Positions 1-5,808 are shown, numbered from the stretch's first letter. The stretch is DNA of 5,808 bases from an uncultured Ruminococcus sp. (GCA_945835085.1 CAMAIG010000114.1:1-5808); one strand, 5' to 3'. Notes: generated from the letters alone by a model not told the origin. Translations and numbers: made by a program.

Positions 1-42
1 TTATCTCTTGAAATCAACAAGATTTTCACAAGATAGCAATTG

Positions 43-73
43 CAGTTGATGTATCAGTTGATATATCAACTGA
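43..73. repeat. 12-bp tandem repeat merging into a 20-bp perfect palindrome
   Basis: Two adjacent 12-mers on the plus strand, CAGTTGATGTAT (43-54) and CAGTTGATATAT (55-66), differ at one base. The second forms the left half of a perfect palindrome at 54-73 (TCAGTTGATATATCAACTGA). No T-run follows on either strand, so it is not a typical terminator. It lies about 20 nt downstream of the 92-aa gene. A protein-binding operator-like site is possible but unproven. I see no gene in 1-92; open frames there lack a credible start. Confidence 0.6.
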
Positions 74-92
74 GTTTGACAACAGAGTTGCT

Positions 93-371
93 TTATTTTG
101 GCAACTGATGAAATAACGGTCGTTCCTCGACGGGTTCATAAGTTTTATTGAAAATGCCAGGCTTGCACGGATAGAATTCACCGTTAACACCTTTGATGAT
201 GTAATCAAAGGGATTTGCTTTCATTGTCCCCTCAAGTGTTTCGATACTTAAAGTTCCGTCGGTATTGTATATCTGCTGATAGGACTTTTTCATAAACTTG
301 CATATTTCAGCAAGATTTGAACCTGTGTACTGAACGGCTTCGATAACCACAGGCTTTTTGCGAAATTTCAC
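93..371 (-). CDS. Conserved phage protein of unknown function (92 aa)
   Basis: A small cytoplasmic-looking protein of a family common in Firmicutes phages and prophages and without assigned function as far as I know. The family signature is visible at both ends: [14 protein letters not shown] (2-15), and a core with [20 protein letters not shown] (41-60) followed by [19 protein letters not shown] (61-79). The family usually has a Gly-Asp-Tyr before IIKGV; here the Gly is Phe (PFDY). No membrane segment or signal peptide is seen. The start codon is GTG at 369-371, with GAAGGTG 5 nt upstream; no in-frame ATG gives the conserved N-terminus. An intrinsic terminator sits just upstream with no promoter evident in the short gap, so expression presumably depends on read-through or a promoter I cannot see. 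Confidence 0.85.
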   Translation of the reverse strand: MKFRKKPVVIEAVQYTGSNLAEICKFMKKSYQQIYNTDGTLSIETLEGTMKANPFDYIIKGVNGEFYPCKPGIFNKTYEPVEERPLFHQLPK

Positions 372-389
372 AGTTTCACCTTCTTTCGG

Positions 390-406
390 GCATAGAAAAA
401 CCGCCT
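390..406. repeat. 17-nt direct repeat, copy A
   Basis: Identical to copy B at 605-621 (plus strand GCATAGAAAAACCGCCT). It comprises the 3' arm and U-run of one terminator plus the bases following it. The two copies lie 215 nt apart in the same orientation and flank the 46-aa ORF. Confidence 0.85.
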
Positions 407-419
407 ATCTTCGGCGGTT
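396..419 (-). terminator. Intrinsic terminator before the 92-aa gene
   Basis: In minus-strand RNA AACCGCC (413-419) pairs perfectly with GGCGGUU (399-405) around a 7-nt loop, followed by UUU. It lies about 30 nt after the 46-aa ORF and about 25 nt before the GTG of the 92-aa gene. The 3' arm, U-run and next bases are identical to those of the terminator at 611-642. Confidence 0.75.
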
Positions 420-449
420 GACGGTTATAAAAAACTCGAGTATAGCGCA

Positions 450-590
450 CTAAATTCTGCCGTACTGCCTTTTTCGCCTTTTCAGGTGCCTTCTGCGGTT
501 CATACAATAGGCAGCGTAAACGCTTATATCGGGAGCAGGAGGGGCAAAACACTTTGAATAATCTATATAGCTGTAATACATATCTTTCAT
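450..590 (-). CDS. Possible small basic protein (46 aa), function unknown
   Basis: Not recognised. The reading frame encodes MKDMYYSYIDYSKCFAPPAP (1-20), then DISVYAAYCMNRRRHLKRR (21-39) and KRQYGRI. It is aromatic-rich at the N-terminus and strongly basic at the C-terminus (about ten Arg/Lys between residues 32 and 45), which suggests a nucleic-acid-binding tail. The frame was preferred over a longer overlapping one (376-600, 74 aa) because AAAGGA at 592-597 lies inside the longer ORF's first codons but just before this one. It also stops about 30 nt before the next terminator, while the longer ORF runs through that hairpin. The binding site is very close to the first ATG; initiation at Met4 (579-581, about 10 nt spacing) is an alternative giving 43 aa. 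Confidence is moderate because no homologue is recalled. Confidence 0.5.
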   Translation of the reverse strand: MKDMYYSYIDYSKCFAPPAPDISVYAAYCMNRRRHLKRRKRQYGRI

Positions 591-604
591 TTCCTTTCAT
601 TAGT

Positions 605-621
605 GCATAGAAAAACCGCCT
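605..621. repeat. 17-nt direct repeat, copy B
   Basis: Identical to copy A at 390-406. Here the shared segment forms the 3' half of the terminator that follows the 45-aa ORF, although the 5' arms and loops of the two hairpins differ. Confidence 0.85.
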
Positions 622-642
622 CGATCTCTCGGGACGGTTTTG
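611..642 (-). terminator. Intrinsic terminator after the 45-aa ORF
   Basis: In minus-strand RNA the arms 629-641 and 612-624 form a 13-position stem (AAAACCGUCCCGA with UCGAGGCGGUUUU) with one G-U pair and one A-C mismatch, closed by a GAGA loop of the stable GNRA type. The 3' arm ends in a U-run (complement of 611-615). It begins about 10 nt after the stop of the 45-aa ORF, so it probably ends the packaging transcript wholly or in part. Confidence 0.78.
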
Positions 643-651
643 ATTTTTGCC

Positions 652-789
652 TTAACTCGCTTTGCCTTTGTTCGTTTTGGAATCTGTTGAATTTTCGTAT
701 TTTTCATTTAACTTTTTTTCAAGCAGTTCCAATTCATCGGGATCCTTGGTATCTAAATTACCAAAGGGAACATTTTTTACTTCTTTCAT
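652..789 (-). CDS. Small phage protein of unknown function (45 aa)
   Basis: I do not recognise this protein. The ORF begins MKEVKNVPFGNLDTKDPDEL and ends in NKGKAS. It is very hydrophilic: about ten acidic and nine lysine residues of 45, with a likely helix at about 17-31 (PDELELLEKKLNEKY) and a Ser/Thr/Lys-rich tail. No signal peptide or membrane segment is visible. It is supported by an ideal AAGGAGG site 7 nt before the ATG, a start only 12 nt after the minor capsid stop, and an intrinsic terminator about 10 nt after its own stop. Its place directly behind a gene with an apparent effector-like domain could mean a partner or protective protein for that domain, or merely a small head-region accessory protein; the sequence does not decide. 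Confidence 0.72.
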   Translation of the reverse strand: MKEVKNVPFGNLDTKDPDELELLEKKLNEKYENSTDSKTNKGKAS

Positions 790-796
790 ACAAATT

Positions 797-803
797 CCTC
801 CTT
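797..803 (-). promoter_or_regulatory. Strong ribosome binding site overlapping a stop codon
   Basis: On the minus strand this reads AAGGAGG, a near-perfect Shine-Dalgarno sequence, 7 nt before the ATG of the 45-aa ORF. It overlaps the TAA stop of the minor capsid gene (TAAGGAGG), so ribosomes finishing that gene would be placed to restart at once. It is the strongest binding site in the window and is what makes the short ORF credible. Confidence 0.85.
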
Positions 804-2658
804 ACATAAATCTTATGCCACAGCTGTCACATATTTTTAAGAATTGTCTGACAACTTCTGCGTCTTCCTCTTCACTAAGGACTTTGTGTTCATATTTTTC
901 ACGGATTTCTTTCAAAGCACCGTATGCTTTGGCGAAGTCGTAGTTGTCTGTTTTATACATAACGTCGACTTTTCCAGCATTGGAAATAACGGTAATGCCG
1001 CCAATATTATCATGTAACAATAATACTCCAATATCCGAATATGAAAATATTTTTGTAGTTGGGTGATTATGTAACAAAAACAATTCTTTTTCAGAACTGT
1101 TATTGAACATATCAAGTGCAAACGGATTATTAAAAATGTTTACGCTGTTTACATCGCCCAGCTCAAATTCATGCTTTAAAGTATTGGGATTGAACAGAAA
1201 AGCAACTTCGTTACTATCGTTTTCATTCTTGGATTTCAATAAAAGTTCATGGTGAAGTTCTTTGAACTTTTGATTTTGTTGTTGAGTAAAGTGAGGAATA
1301 ACTGGCGGATTCGCTTTTGATACGGCAACGTCAGTAATAAGTATTTTAGCATCACGAGTTTTAGCCTGCTGCAAAATATCATTCCCCCCTATATTCATTA
1401 TATCATTTCCACTCGGTTTGTCAAGTATATTCAAGGCTTTTTTCTCCTCTTTCGCCTTCGTCCTATACCCCTGCACCGTCAGCCTGTCGCTCCTCTGCGT
1501 CAGCTCGTGCTCATCACAGTACGTCCTGTACGCCTTCCGCTGCTCCTTCAGCTTTGCACGGGCAGCCTTTGCACCATCGGTGTCGCCGATCTCGTTAAGC
1601 ATATCTGCTTCTCGCTTGGTGTTTCTGACCTTGCGTTCAAGCCGCCGCTGTTCCTGTATCTCCTTGTACCGCTTGTCGTTTTCCTCCTTGTCATAGGGGA
1701 AATACCGCTGAAAATTCACGCCGTCAATAAACGGATATTTCTTGTGCCTGCAGTTTATCCCGAAAAGCCCGTCCGGCTCAGCGTAAGAGGTGGAGGAAAG
1801 CGGCTCATAGGGTATCTCCTTGCCGTTGCCGTCGTGAGCGATTCCGCTCTGATTGCTTCGGCTGAATATCCTGCCCTGATACGGAGCACACTTCGGACGT
1901 GCACCCGGATGAGAGCTGACCGCTATCAGGTCTATGCCGTAATCATCACACCGTGCGTCCTGTGCGGCGTTGGCGGTGTTTGATACGGTGGTGCGAATGT
2001 CCATGTTTATGTACGCTTCGGGGGACCATTCACGCCCTGCTGCGTCCACAAATGCAGGAATGCCCTTGCTGTTGAATTCCCTTATGCACTTCCGCACAGC
2101 TTCTTGGCGGCTCTCCGCACCCATTACCGTTGACATGGTGTGCTTGCCTAAGGTGTTAAGCAGCTCCTGCCTGTCAGAAACGTCCTCGATAGCATTCACC
2201 GCATCATAGGTCTTGTTTACAAGGTCAACATAAGCCTGCTTTGCCTTGTACCGCATGACGGTGTTCACAAGGTTAAGGTCGGAAGCCGCCTGCTTGTGAA
2301 ACGTCTGTATCGCCCGATCCACCGACTTTGAAGCCGGAACAGGCGTGTCGGAAATAAATCCCTGCTTCGCAAGCTCACGGAATCCCGGCTCCAGCTTGTC
2401 TATAACGGAATTTGCCGCTCCCGAAAGAGCTTCGGTAAGCAGGTCGGATTGTATCCCCGTATAACTCGCTATTATCCCTATAACGGTTTTGTTAAGGTCG
2501 CCTGCCTCCGCAAGCCTCTGTAAACGCCACTCCGAAGAAGCGGAAATACTGCCGTCCTTTGCAAGCTGTTTCGCTATGGCAAGCATAATATCTTGTTCCA
2601 TAGCGTTGTAAACGTCGGTAAGCGGCTGCGAAAGGCTGAGCTTCTCAAGTTCTGTCAC
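802..2658 (-). CDS. Phage minor capsid protein with C-terminal JAB/JAMM-like domain
   Basis: A 618-residue protein. Residues 1 to about 405 match the Phage_min_cap2 family (minor head proteins next to the portal, related in role to SPP1 gp7/Mu F). Evidence is INMDIRTTVSNTANAAQDAR (217-236), the signature SSHPGARPKCAPYQGRIFS (248-266) and GINCRH (300-305), then a charged helical stretch (about 325-405). Residues about 410-618 are extra. They contain NEVAFLFN (483-490, E484), LFLLHNHPTTKIFSYSDI (526-543; H530, H532, S539, D542) and ITVISNAGKVDVMYKT (555-570), the HxH-x6-SxxD arrangement of JAB/JAMM-fold domains seen fused to phage head and polymorphic toxin proteins. RadC-type motifs have seven residues in the spacer, here six. 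DNA for this domain is about 35% GC against about 56% upstream. The start is GTG with AAAGGGTG 7 nt upstream, in a TAGTG overlap with the portal gene. A metal-dependent peptidase activity, and delivery with the DNA, are inferences. Confidence 0.9.
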   Translation of the reverse strand: MTELEKLSLSQPLTDVYNAMEQDIMLAIAKQLAKDGSISASSEWRLQRLAEAGDLNKTVIGIIASYTGIQSDLLTEALSGAANSVIDKLEPGFRELAKQGFISDTPVPASKSVDRAIQTFHKQAASDLNLVNTVMRYKAKQAYVDLVNKTYDAVNAIEDVSDRQELLNTLGKHTMSTVMGAESRQEAVRKCIREFNSKGIPAFVDAAGREWSPEAYINMDIRTTVSNTANAAQDARCDDYGIDLIAVSSHPGARPKCAPYQGRIFSRSNQSGIAHDGNGKEIPYEPLSSTSYAEPDGLFGINCRHKKYPFIDGVNFQRYFPYDKEENDKRYKEIQEQRRLERKVRNTKREADMLNEIGDTDGAKAARAKLKEQRKAYRTYCDEHELTQRSDRLTVQGYRTKAKEEKKALNILDKPSGNDIMNIGGNDILQQAKTRDAKILITDVAVSKANPPVIPHFTQQQNQKFKELHHELLLKSKNENDSNEVAFLFNPNTLKHEFELGDVNSVNIFNNPFALDMFNNSSEKELFLLHNHPTTKIFSYSDIGVLLLHDNIGGITVISNAGKVDVMYKTDNYDFAKAYGALKEIREKYEHKVLSEEEDAEVVRQFLKICDSCGIRFM

Positions 2659-4079
2659 TATTCATCACCCTTTAATGTCAGCAGGTCTGTCATATCCGCC
2701 GAGATCTGACTTTCCTTTGCAATAACGGCAAGCTCCTTTCTCGCAGCCTCTTCATCGCAGTTCTGAACGTCCATTATAGCCGCCAGCTTTGATTTTAACC
2801 CTGCCGAAACCAGCTTTATGTTATTTTCAATTTTGGTGTTATCGTCAATAATAACGCTGTCGGGCATTGTAACAAGTATGCCGTAATCATCGGCTTCGGG
2901 CAGGTCACCCATGTCAATGCCAAGGGCAATAATGCTTTTTACAACGTCCTCGATAAGCTCTGCAACAAGGTTTTTGTTGCTTTTCGCCGTTCTTGCCGTT
3001 TTGCTGTCTGCGGAAATGACCTCCGTTGCGGTCTTCATGCCCTGTGCAGCATCGAAGGAGAACGTTCCTGCGGAAAGCCCCGTCTGAAAACATAGGATAT
3101 TCAGCAGGGCATTGATAGCACTGACGTGTTCCTCAATGCGAAGCTCCACGGTGTTGTCCGTTATCTTTAAGTCCTTGTCTTCATCGCATTTCAGCGCAAT
3201 ATATGCCTCATCGTCTGCGTCAAAATACCGCTTTATCGTTCCCGTTTCCGGGTCAACAACGGTCTGAATGCAGGAGGAGGGAACAATAATGCGCTTCTTT
3301 CCGAGGATAAATTCACGGGTAAAGCTGTCAAATGCAACGTCCAGCGCTTTTAGCGTGTCAACGGCACCGTCAAAAACAGAAACGCCGAGAGGGGAGCTGC
3401 GGTCAATGTTATTGCTTACGTCCGGCTTGAAGTAGCGGAACATAGGCTCTCCCGAACCATACGTCACCGTTTCCGAAAGACCGGGATAAAGCTCTCCGAG
3501 GGGGCACGGCTTGCCAAGACTGCCCTTCCTATTGGAACGAAACAGCTTGTGCTCTGCCGAATACCCCTTTTCCGAAGGATAATACCGCTCCATAAGTGTG
3601 TAATATGAGCCGTTTTTGTATATGCGGCTTTCAAATATGCCCTCATAAATGCTGCGCTCGTCCCACGAAAGCGGCACGAACAGCTCTGCATTTATGTAGT
3701 TAATACAGACACTTCCGCTGTCTGCATATATCTTTATCACGCCGCCTCCGAGAGCGTATGCGGAAGAGAGAAATTCGGGCATACGCTTCCAGAAGCCGTT
3801 GGAGGCAAGCACCTTGTTCACATACTCAAGATACTGCTCATTCACCGAAATGTTCACCTGTTCGGAGAAGGTCAGCCTTGAAAATTCGTCCGCAAGAACC
3901 TTAGCTGTTCCCAGCCTTGCCAGTTCACGTTCCCCGGAAGAAAAAAGTCCGCTTTTCTTAACAGCCCTCCAAGGCGGAAGATTGGAAAAAATATCGTTCC
4001 AACAGCTTATGCGGTTGTAGAAGCCGCTCAGCTCCGGAACGATATTGTCATATATTTTTTTAGCGTCGGTTACTATCAA
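2658..4079 (-). CDS. Phage portal protein (A118/SPP1 gp6-type)
   Basis: A 473-residue protein expected to form the ring at one head vertex through which DNA enters and leaves, and on which the terminase docks. The order terminase-portal-minor capsid and the length fit the SPP1 gp6/A118 portal family. Recognisable stretches are the N-terminal LPPWRAVKKSG (34-44), SPLGVSVFDGAVDTLKALD (229-247) leading into DSFTREFILGKKRI (251-264), and GLSAGTFSFD (334-343) followed by KTATEVISADSKTARTAKSN (349-368). The last is characteristic of A118-like portals and corresponds to the region around the helix lining the channel. The start is TTG at 4077-4079: GAGGTGA at 4084-4090 ends 4 nt upstream, and no early in-frame ATG exists. 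It starts 4 nt after the large terminase gene ends and its TAG stop shares one base with the next gene's GTG start. No truncation seen. Confidence 0.93.
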   Translation of the reverse strand: MIVTDAKKIYDNIVPELSGFYNRISCWNDIFSNLPPWRAVKKSGLFSSGERELARLGTAKVLADEFSRLTFSEQVNISVNEQYLEYVNKVLASNGFWKRMPEFLSSAYALGGGVIKIYADSGSVCINYINAELFVPLSWDERSIYEGIFESRIYKNGSYYTLMERYYPSEKGYSAEHKLFRSNRKGSLGKPCPLGELYPGLSETVTYGSGEPMFRYFKPDVSNNIDRSSPLGVSVFDGAVDTLKALDVAFDSFTREFILGKKRIIVPSSCIQTVVDPETGTIKRYFDADDEAYIALKCDEDKDLKITDNTVELRIEEHVSAINALLNILCFQTGLSAGTFSFDAAQGMKTATEVISADSKTARTAKSNKNLVAELIEDVVKSIIALGIDMGDLPEADDYGILVTMPDSVIIDDNTKIENNIKLVSAGLKSKLAAIMDVQNCDEEAARKELAVIAKESQISADMTDLLTLKGDE

Positions 4080-4083
4080 TTTA

Positions 4084-5301
4084 TCACCTCATACTTAAAA
4101 TATCGGTCATGTACGGCTCTGTGGAATACTCCTGTGCGTCCAGATTGTCAATGTTTGTGGAGCCGTTGTCAAGTCGGGTGTTGTTGTCGTCCCACATAGC
4201 TTCCGAAAAAGCGTCAATAGTAGCTGTACAGCTGCTTAATATCTTGTATTTATCCGCACCCATGATAATGCAGTAAAAGTGTATTCGGTCATTTATGGGC
4301 TTTTTCCGTGCGTTGTGGATATTGACCCTCCATTGCTTTCTTGCAGCTTCCGTACGCATACCGCCGATGAGGGTCTGCTCTGCGCTGTCACAGTACACAT
4401 TGGTAAGCGGTACGCCGCCGAGCAGCATACGGCATTCCGCAAGAAACTGCTCAAACCTTGCATACAGCTTTTCGGGGGTGATAGCCTCTTTTATACGGCA
4501 GTCATGCACCGTCACTATCTGTGAAAATCCCCGTGTATATGCCGTGCAGTTAAAGGCATGAGCGGAAGAACCGCCGCCGAAATCCACTCCGACGGTCGCA
4601 AAAGTCAGATCGGACGGCAGCTTGTCAATAATATATCGGTTTGGTGTGTCTGCAAAGTTTCGGTATATAAGTCCCTCAGCGTTTACCCAGTTCCCGAGAA
4701 CATATCGGTCGTAATATATCGTTCCGCTGTATTCACGCTTGAGATTTTCCACAAATTCAGCCGATAAGAACGGGTTATCGTCAAGGGTGTACTTCTGACA
4801 GTAAATATCTGCATCGCTTTCAAGAAACTTCTTGAACCAATGGCTTTTACCCTCAGGATTGCAGGTCCCGTCAAATTTGCTGTAAGGCTTGTCAAGACGG
4901 GATTTAAGCATTTCAAACACATCGGGGTGCCATGTTACAACTTCGTCACCATAGCAGTATTTTATGGACGAACCACGAAGCCTGTTTACCTGCGTGACCT
5001 TATCCGCACCAAGGCAGTAGCATTTTTCACCGAACAGCTCCGCCGTGTTGTCCGCACGAATATCTGTAACATACCTTTCGCCCCAAAGATTCCGAAGAGG
5101 CTCAATAATGTTACGCTGCAAGGTGCCTTTGGTGTTTCCAAGCAGCACAACAAGTCCTTCCTTGCCTGCCGCCGCACGGATCCGCTTCGGGATAACGAAA
5201 TAGTCCATGTACGTCTTGCCGGAACGTGTTGCGCCGCTCTTGACATTCCAGCGGTGGTTTGCATTTCGGAAGTATTCCATCTGCATAGGAGAGAATGACA
5301 T
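4084..5301 (-). CDS. terL: Phage terminase large subunit (packaging ATPase/nuclease)
   Basis: The motor that pumps DNA through the portal into the empty head and cuts it. Numbering below counts the TTG at 5304 as residue 1; from the ATG start subtract one. The N-terminal ATPase domain shows Walker A GATRSGKT (24-31), a Walker B ending in GDE (D120, E121), and the coupling motif TCNPEG (147-152). The C-terminal RNase H-like nuclease domain shows VGVDFGGG with D241, VYCDSAEQ with D306, and a likely third acidic residue at D389 in NLDAQEY. The layout and length (405-406 aa) match PBSX/SPP1-type (Terminase_3) large subunits, and the protein looks intact. I chose the ATG at 5299-5301 because it forms a TGATG overlap with the upstream gene; a TTG one codon earlier (5304) is also possible, as AGGGGG sits 6 nt before the TTG and 9 nt before the ATG. 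The stop codon lies inside the portal gene's ribosome binding site. Confidence 0.96.
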   Translation of the reverse strand: MSFSPMQMEYFRNANHRWNVKSGATRSGKTYMDYFVIPKRIRAAAGKEGLVVLLGNTKGTLQRNIIEPLRNLWGERYVTDIRADNTAELFGEKCYCLGADKVTQVNRLRGSSIKYCYGDEVVTWHPDVFEMLKSRLDKPYSKFDGTCNPEGKSHWFKKFLESDADIYCQKYTLDDNPFLSAEFVENLKREYSGTIYYDRYVLGNWVNAEGLIYRNFADTPNRYIIDKLPSDLTFATVGVDFGGGSSAHAFNCTAYTRGFSQIVTVHDCRIKEAITPEKLYARFEQFLAECRMLLGGVPLTNVYCDSAEQTLIGGMRTEAARKQWRVNIHNARKKPINDRIHFYCIIMGADKYKILSSCTATIDAFSEAMWDDNNTRLDNGSTNIDNLDAQEYSTEPYMTDILSMR

Positions 5302-5729
5302 CAACCGTCGCCCCCTATTTTTGCAAGGACTTCATCTAGCTTGTCAAGAGCGGCGGAATCATCTAGTCCAGCTTTCTTTTCTTTAAGTTTGAATTCTCGC
5401 TTTTTAAGCGCAAGCTCTTCGTGCCCAATATCCTTGCCGAGTATCTGCATTACTCTGTCAAATGCCTTGGTATCGCCTTGAGCCGCACTCAGGAACATAG
5501 CCATAACCAGCACCATTTCATTGTCCATATCATCGGGATCCACGCCGAGAGCCTCGAGCTGCTCTTTATCATTGGAAGCAGCAGGCAGTTCCAAAAGAGC
5601 CTTCATTTTCTGCTTCATATCACGTTTGCGCCGACGCGTTTCCCCCGAGTTAACGCCGCCTTTTTTGCGAATTTTCTCGACTTCATCTCGACTTCGATTG
5701 CTGTTTTGTATCAAATTATTCTCATTCAC
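5301..5729 (-). CDS. Probable phage terminase small subunit
   Basis: A 142-residue protein that would bind the packaging start site on phage DNA and hand it to the large subunit. The main support is position: it lies directly before an unmistakable large terminase gene and overlaps it by one base (TGATG). The sequence fits but is not diagnostic: a basic N-terminal part (RSRDEVEKIRKKGG, residues 13-25, then SGETRRRKRDMKQKMKALLE at 28-47) resembles N-termini of small terminase-like proteins in Firmicutes phages. A helical middle part follows (MDNEMVLVMAMFLSAAQGDTK, about 68-88), then a charged, probably coiled-coil C-terminus (about 105-137) that could support oligomerisation. The start codon is GTG; AGGTGG at 5736-5741 sits 6 nt upstream, and no in-frame ATG lies nearby. 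It is the first gene after an intrinsic terminator. I infer the DNA-binding role; no classical helix-turn-helix is obvious by eye. Confidence 0.75.
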   Translation of the reverse strand: MNENNLIQNSNRSRDEVEKIRKKGGVNSGETRRRKRDMKQKMKALLELPAASNDKEQLEALGVDPDDMDNEMVLVMAMFLSAAQGDTKAFDRVMQILGKDIGHEELALKKREFKLKEKKAGLDDSAALDKLDEVLAKIGGDG

Positions 5730-5757
5730 GGGTCACCACCTACCGTAATTTAGGTAT

Positions 5758-5792
5758 AAAAAATCCGCTTACAGCAAAATCTGTAAACGGAT
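5758..5792 (-). terminator. Intrinsic terminator upstream of the terminase genes
   Basis: In minus-strand RNA AUCCGUUUACAG (5781-5792) pairs with CUGUAAGCGGAU (5763-5774) over 12 bp with one G-U pair, loop AUUUUG (5775-5780), followed by a run of six U (5758-5763). It is the cleanest terminator in the window. It ends less than 30 nt before the start of the small terminase gene and closes the transcription unit that lies off the right edge. No clear promoter fits between it and the terminase start, so read-through or antitermination may feed the packaging genes. Confidence 0.88.
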
Positions 5793-5808
5793 ATAAAAAT
5801 TTCATTAT

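Noticed and set aside
54..73. Palindrome considered as a terminator of the 92-aa gene
   Set aside because: The stem is AT-rich, has no loop unless central pairs open, and has no U-run after it on either strand.
26..208. 60-aa minus-strand ORF at the left end
   Set aside because: It overlaps the 92-aa conserved phage gene in another frame for most of its length, lacks a credible ribosome binding site, and has low-complexity Ser/Thr/Ile composition.
376..600. 74-aa minus-strand ORF with a Cys-x2-Cys stretch, a possible small zinc-finger protein
   Set aside because: No ribosome binding site precedes its ATG; the nearest one lies inside its first codons. It also reads through an intrinsic terminator and ends in the ribosome binding site of the 92-aa gene. 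The overlapping 46-aa frame fits better.
608..618. C-x2-C pair (Cys610, Cys613) at the end of the minor capsid protein, in protein coordinates, as a zinc-binding site
   Set aside because: Only one cysteine pair is present near the C-terminus with no second pair close by, so a zinc site cannot be supported from sequence alone.
603..943. Plus-strand ORFs of 68 and 93 aa around the small genes
   Set aside because: They are antisense to the 45-aa ORF and the end of the minor capsid gene, cross a terminator, and are Phe/Ser/Leu-rich as expected for the complement of Lys/Glu-rich genes.
1507..1983. 158-aa plus-strand ORF with hydrophobic stretches, possible membrane protein
   Set aside because: It lies antisense to the conserved part of the minor capsid gene, and its hydrophobicity follows from complementing charged codons on the real strand.
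4840..5298. 152-aa plus-strand ORF opposite the large terminase gene
   Set aside because: It lies wholly antisense to a gene with clear ATPase and nuclease motifs, has no recognisable family signature, and is best explained as a shadow of that gene's codon pattern.

Overview
The window is the packaging and head-start end of a tailed-phage genome, most likely a prophage in a Clostridia/Oscillospiraceae-type Gram-positive host. This placement is inferred from the protein families, the strong AGGAGG-type ribosome binding sites and the mixed AT-rich/GC-moderate composition; no host gene is present to confirm it. Every gene I can support is on the minus strand, so the biological reading direction runs from position 5808 down to 1.

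In reading order, an intrinsic terminator at the right edge (5758-5792) closes off whatever lies upstream. A tightly packed block follows: a probable small terminase subunit, the large terminase subunit (ATPase/nuclease), an A118/SPP1-type portal protein, and a Phage_min_cap2-type minor capsid protein. Junctions within the block are a 1-nt TGATG overlap, a 4-nt gap, and a 1-nt TAGTG overlap, so translation is probably coupled. Three of these four genes use GTG or TTG starts. Together they make the DNA-translocating motor, the vertex channel it docks on, and a protein attached inside or around the portal.

The minor capsid protein is longer than a bare family member. Its last ~210 residues hold a separate domain with a JAB/JAMM-like HxH...SxxD signature. 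The DNA encoding it is about 35% GC, against about 56% just upstream, which points to an exchanged C-terminal cargo domain. This is the most interesting item in the window.

Below position 802 the region is AT-rich and holds three small genes: a 45-aa ORF with an ideal Shine-Dalgarno site, a 46-aa basic ORF, and a 92-aa conserved phage protein of unknown function. Intrinsic terminators separate them, and the two terminators share an identical 17-nt segment. Scaffold and major capsid genes, expected next in such phages, are not in the window. The last ~90 bases hold a 20-bp perfect palindrome overlapping a 12-bp tandem repeat and no gene I can support. I see no tRNA, rRNA, CRISPR array, insertion sequence, integrase or attachment site.
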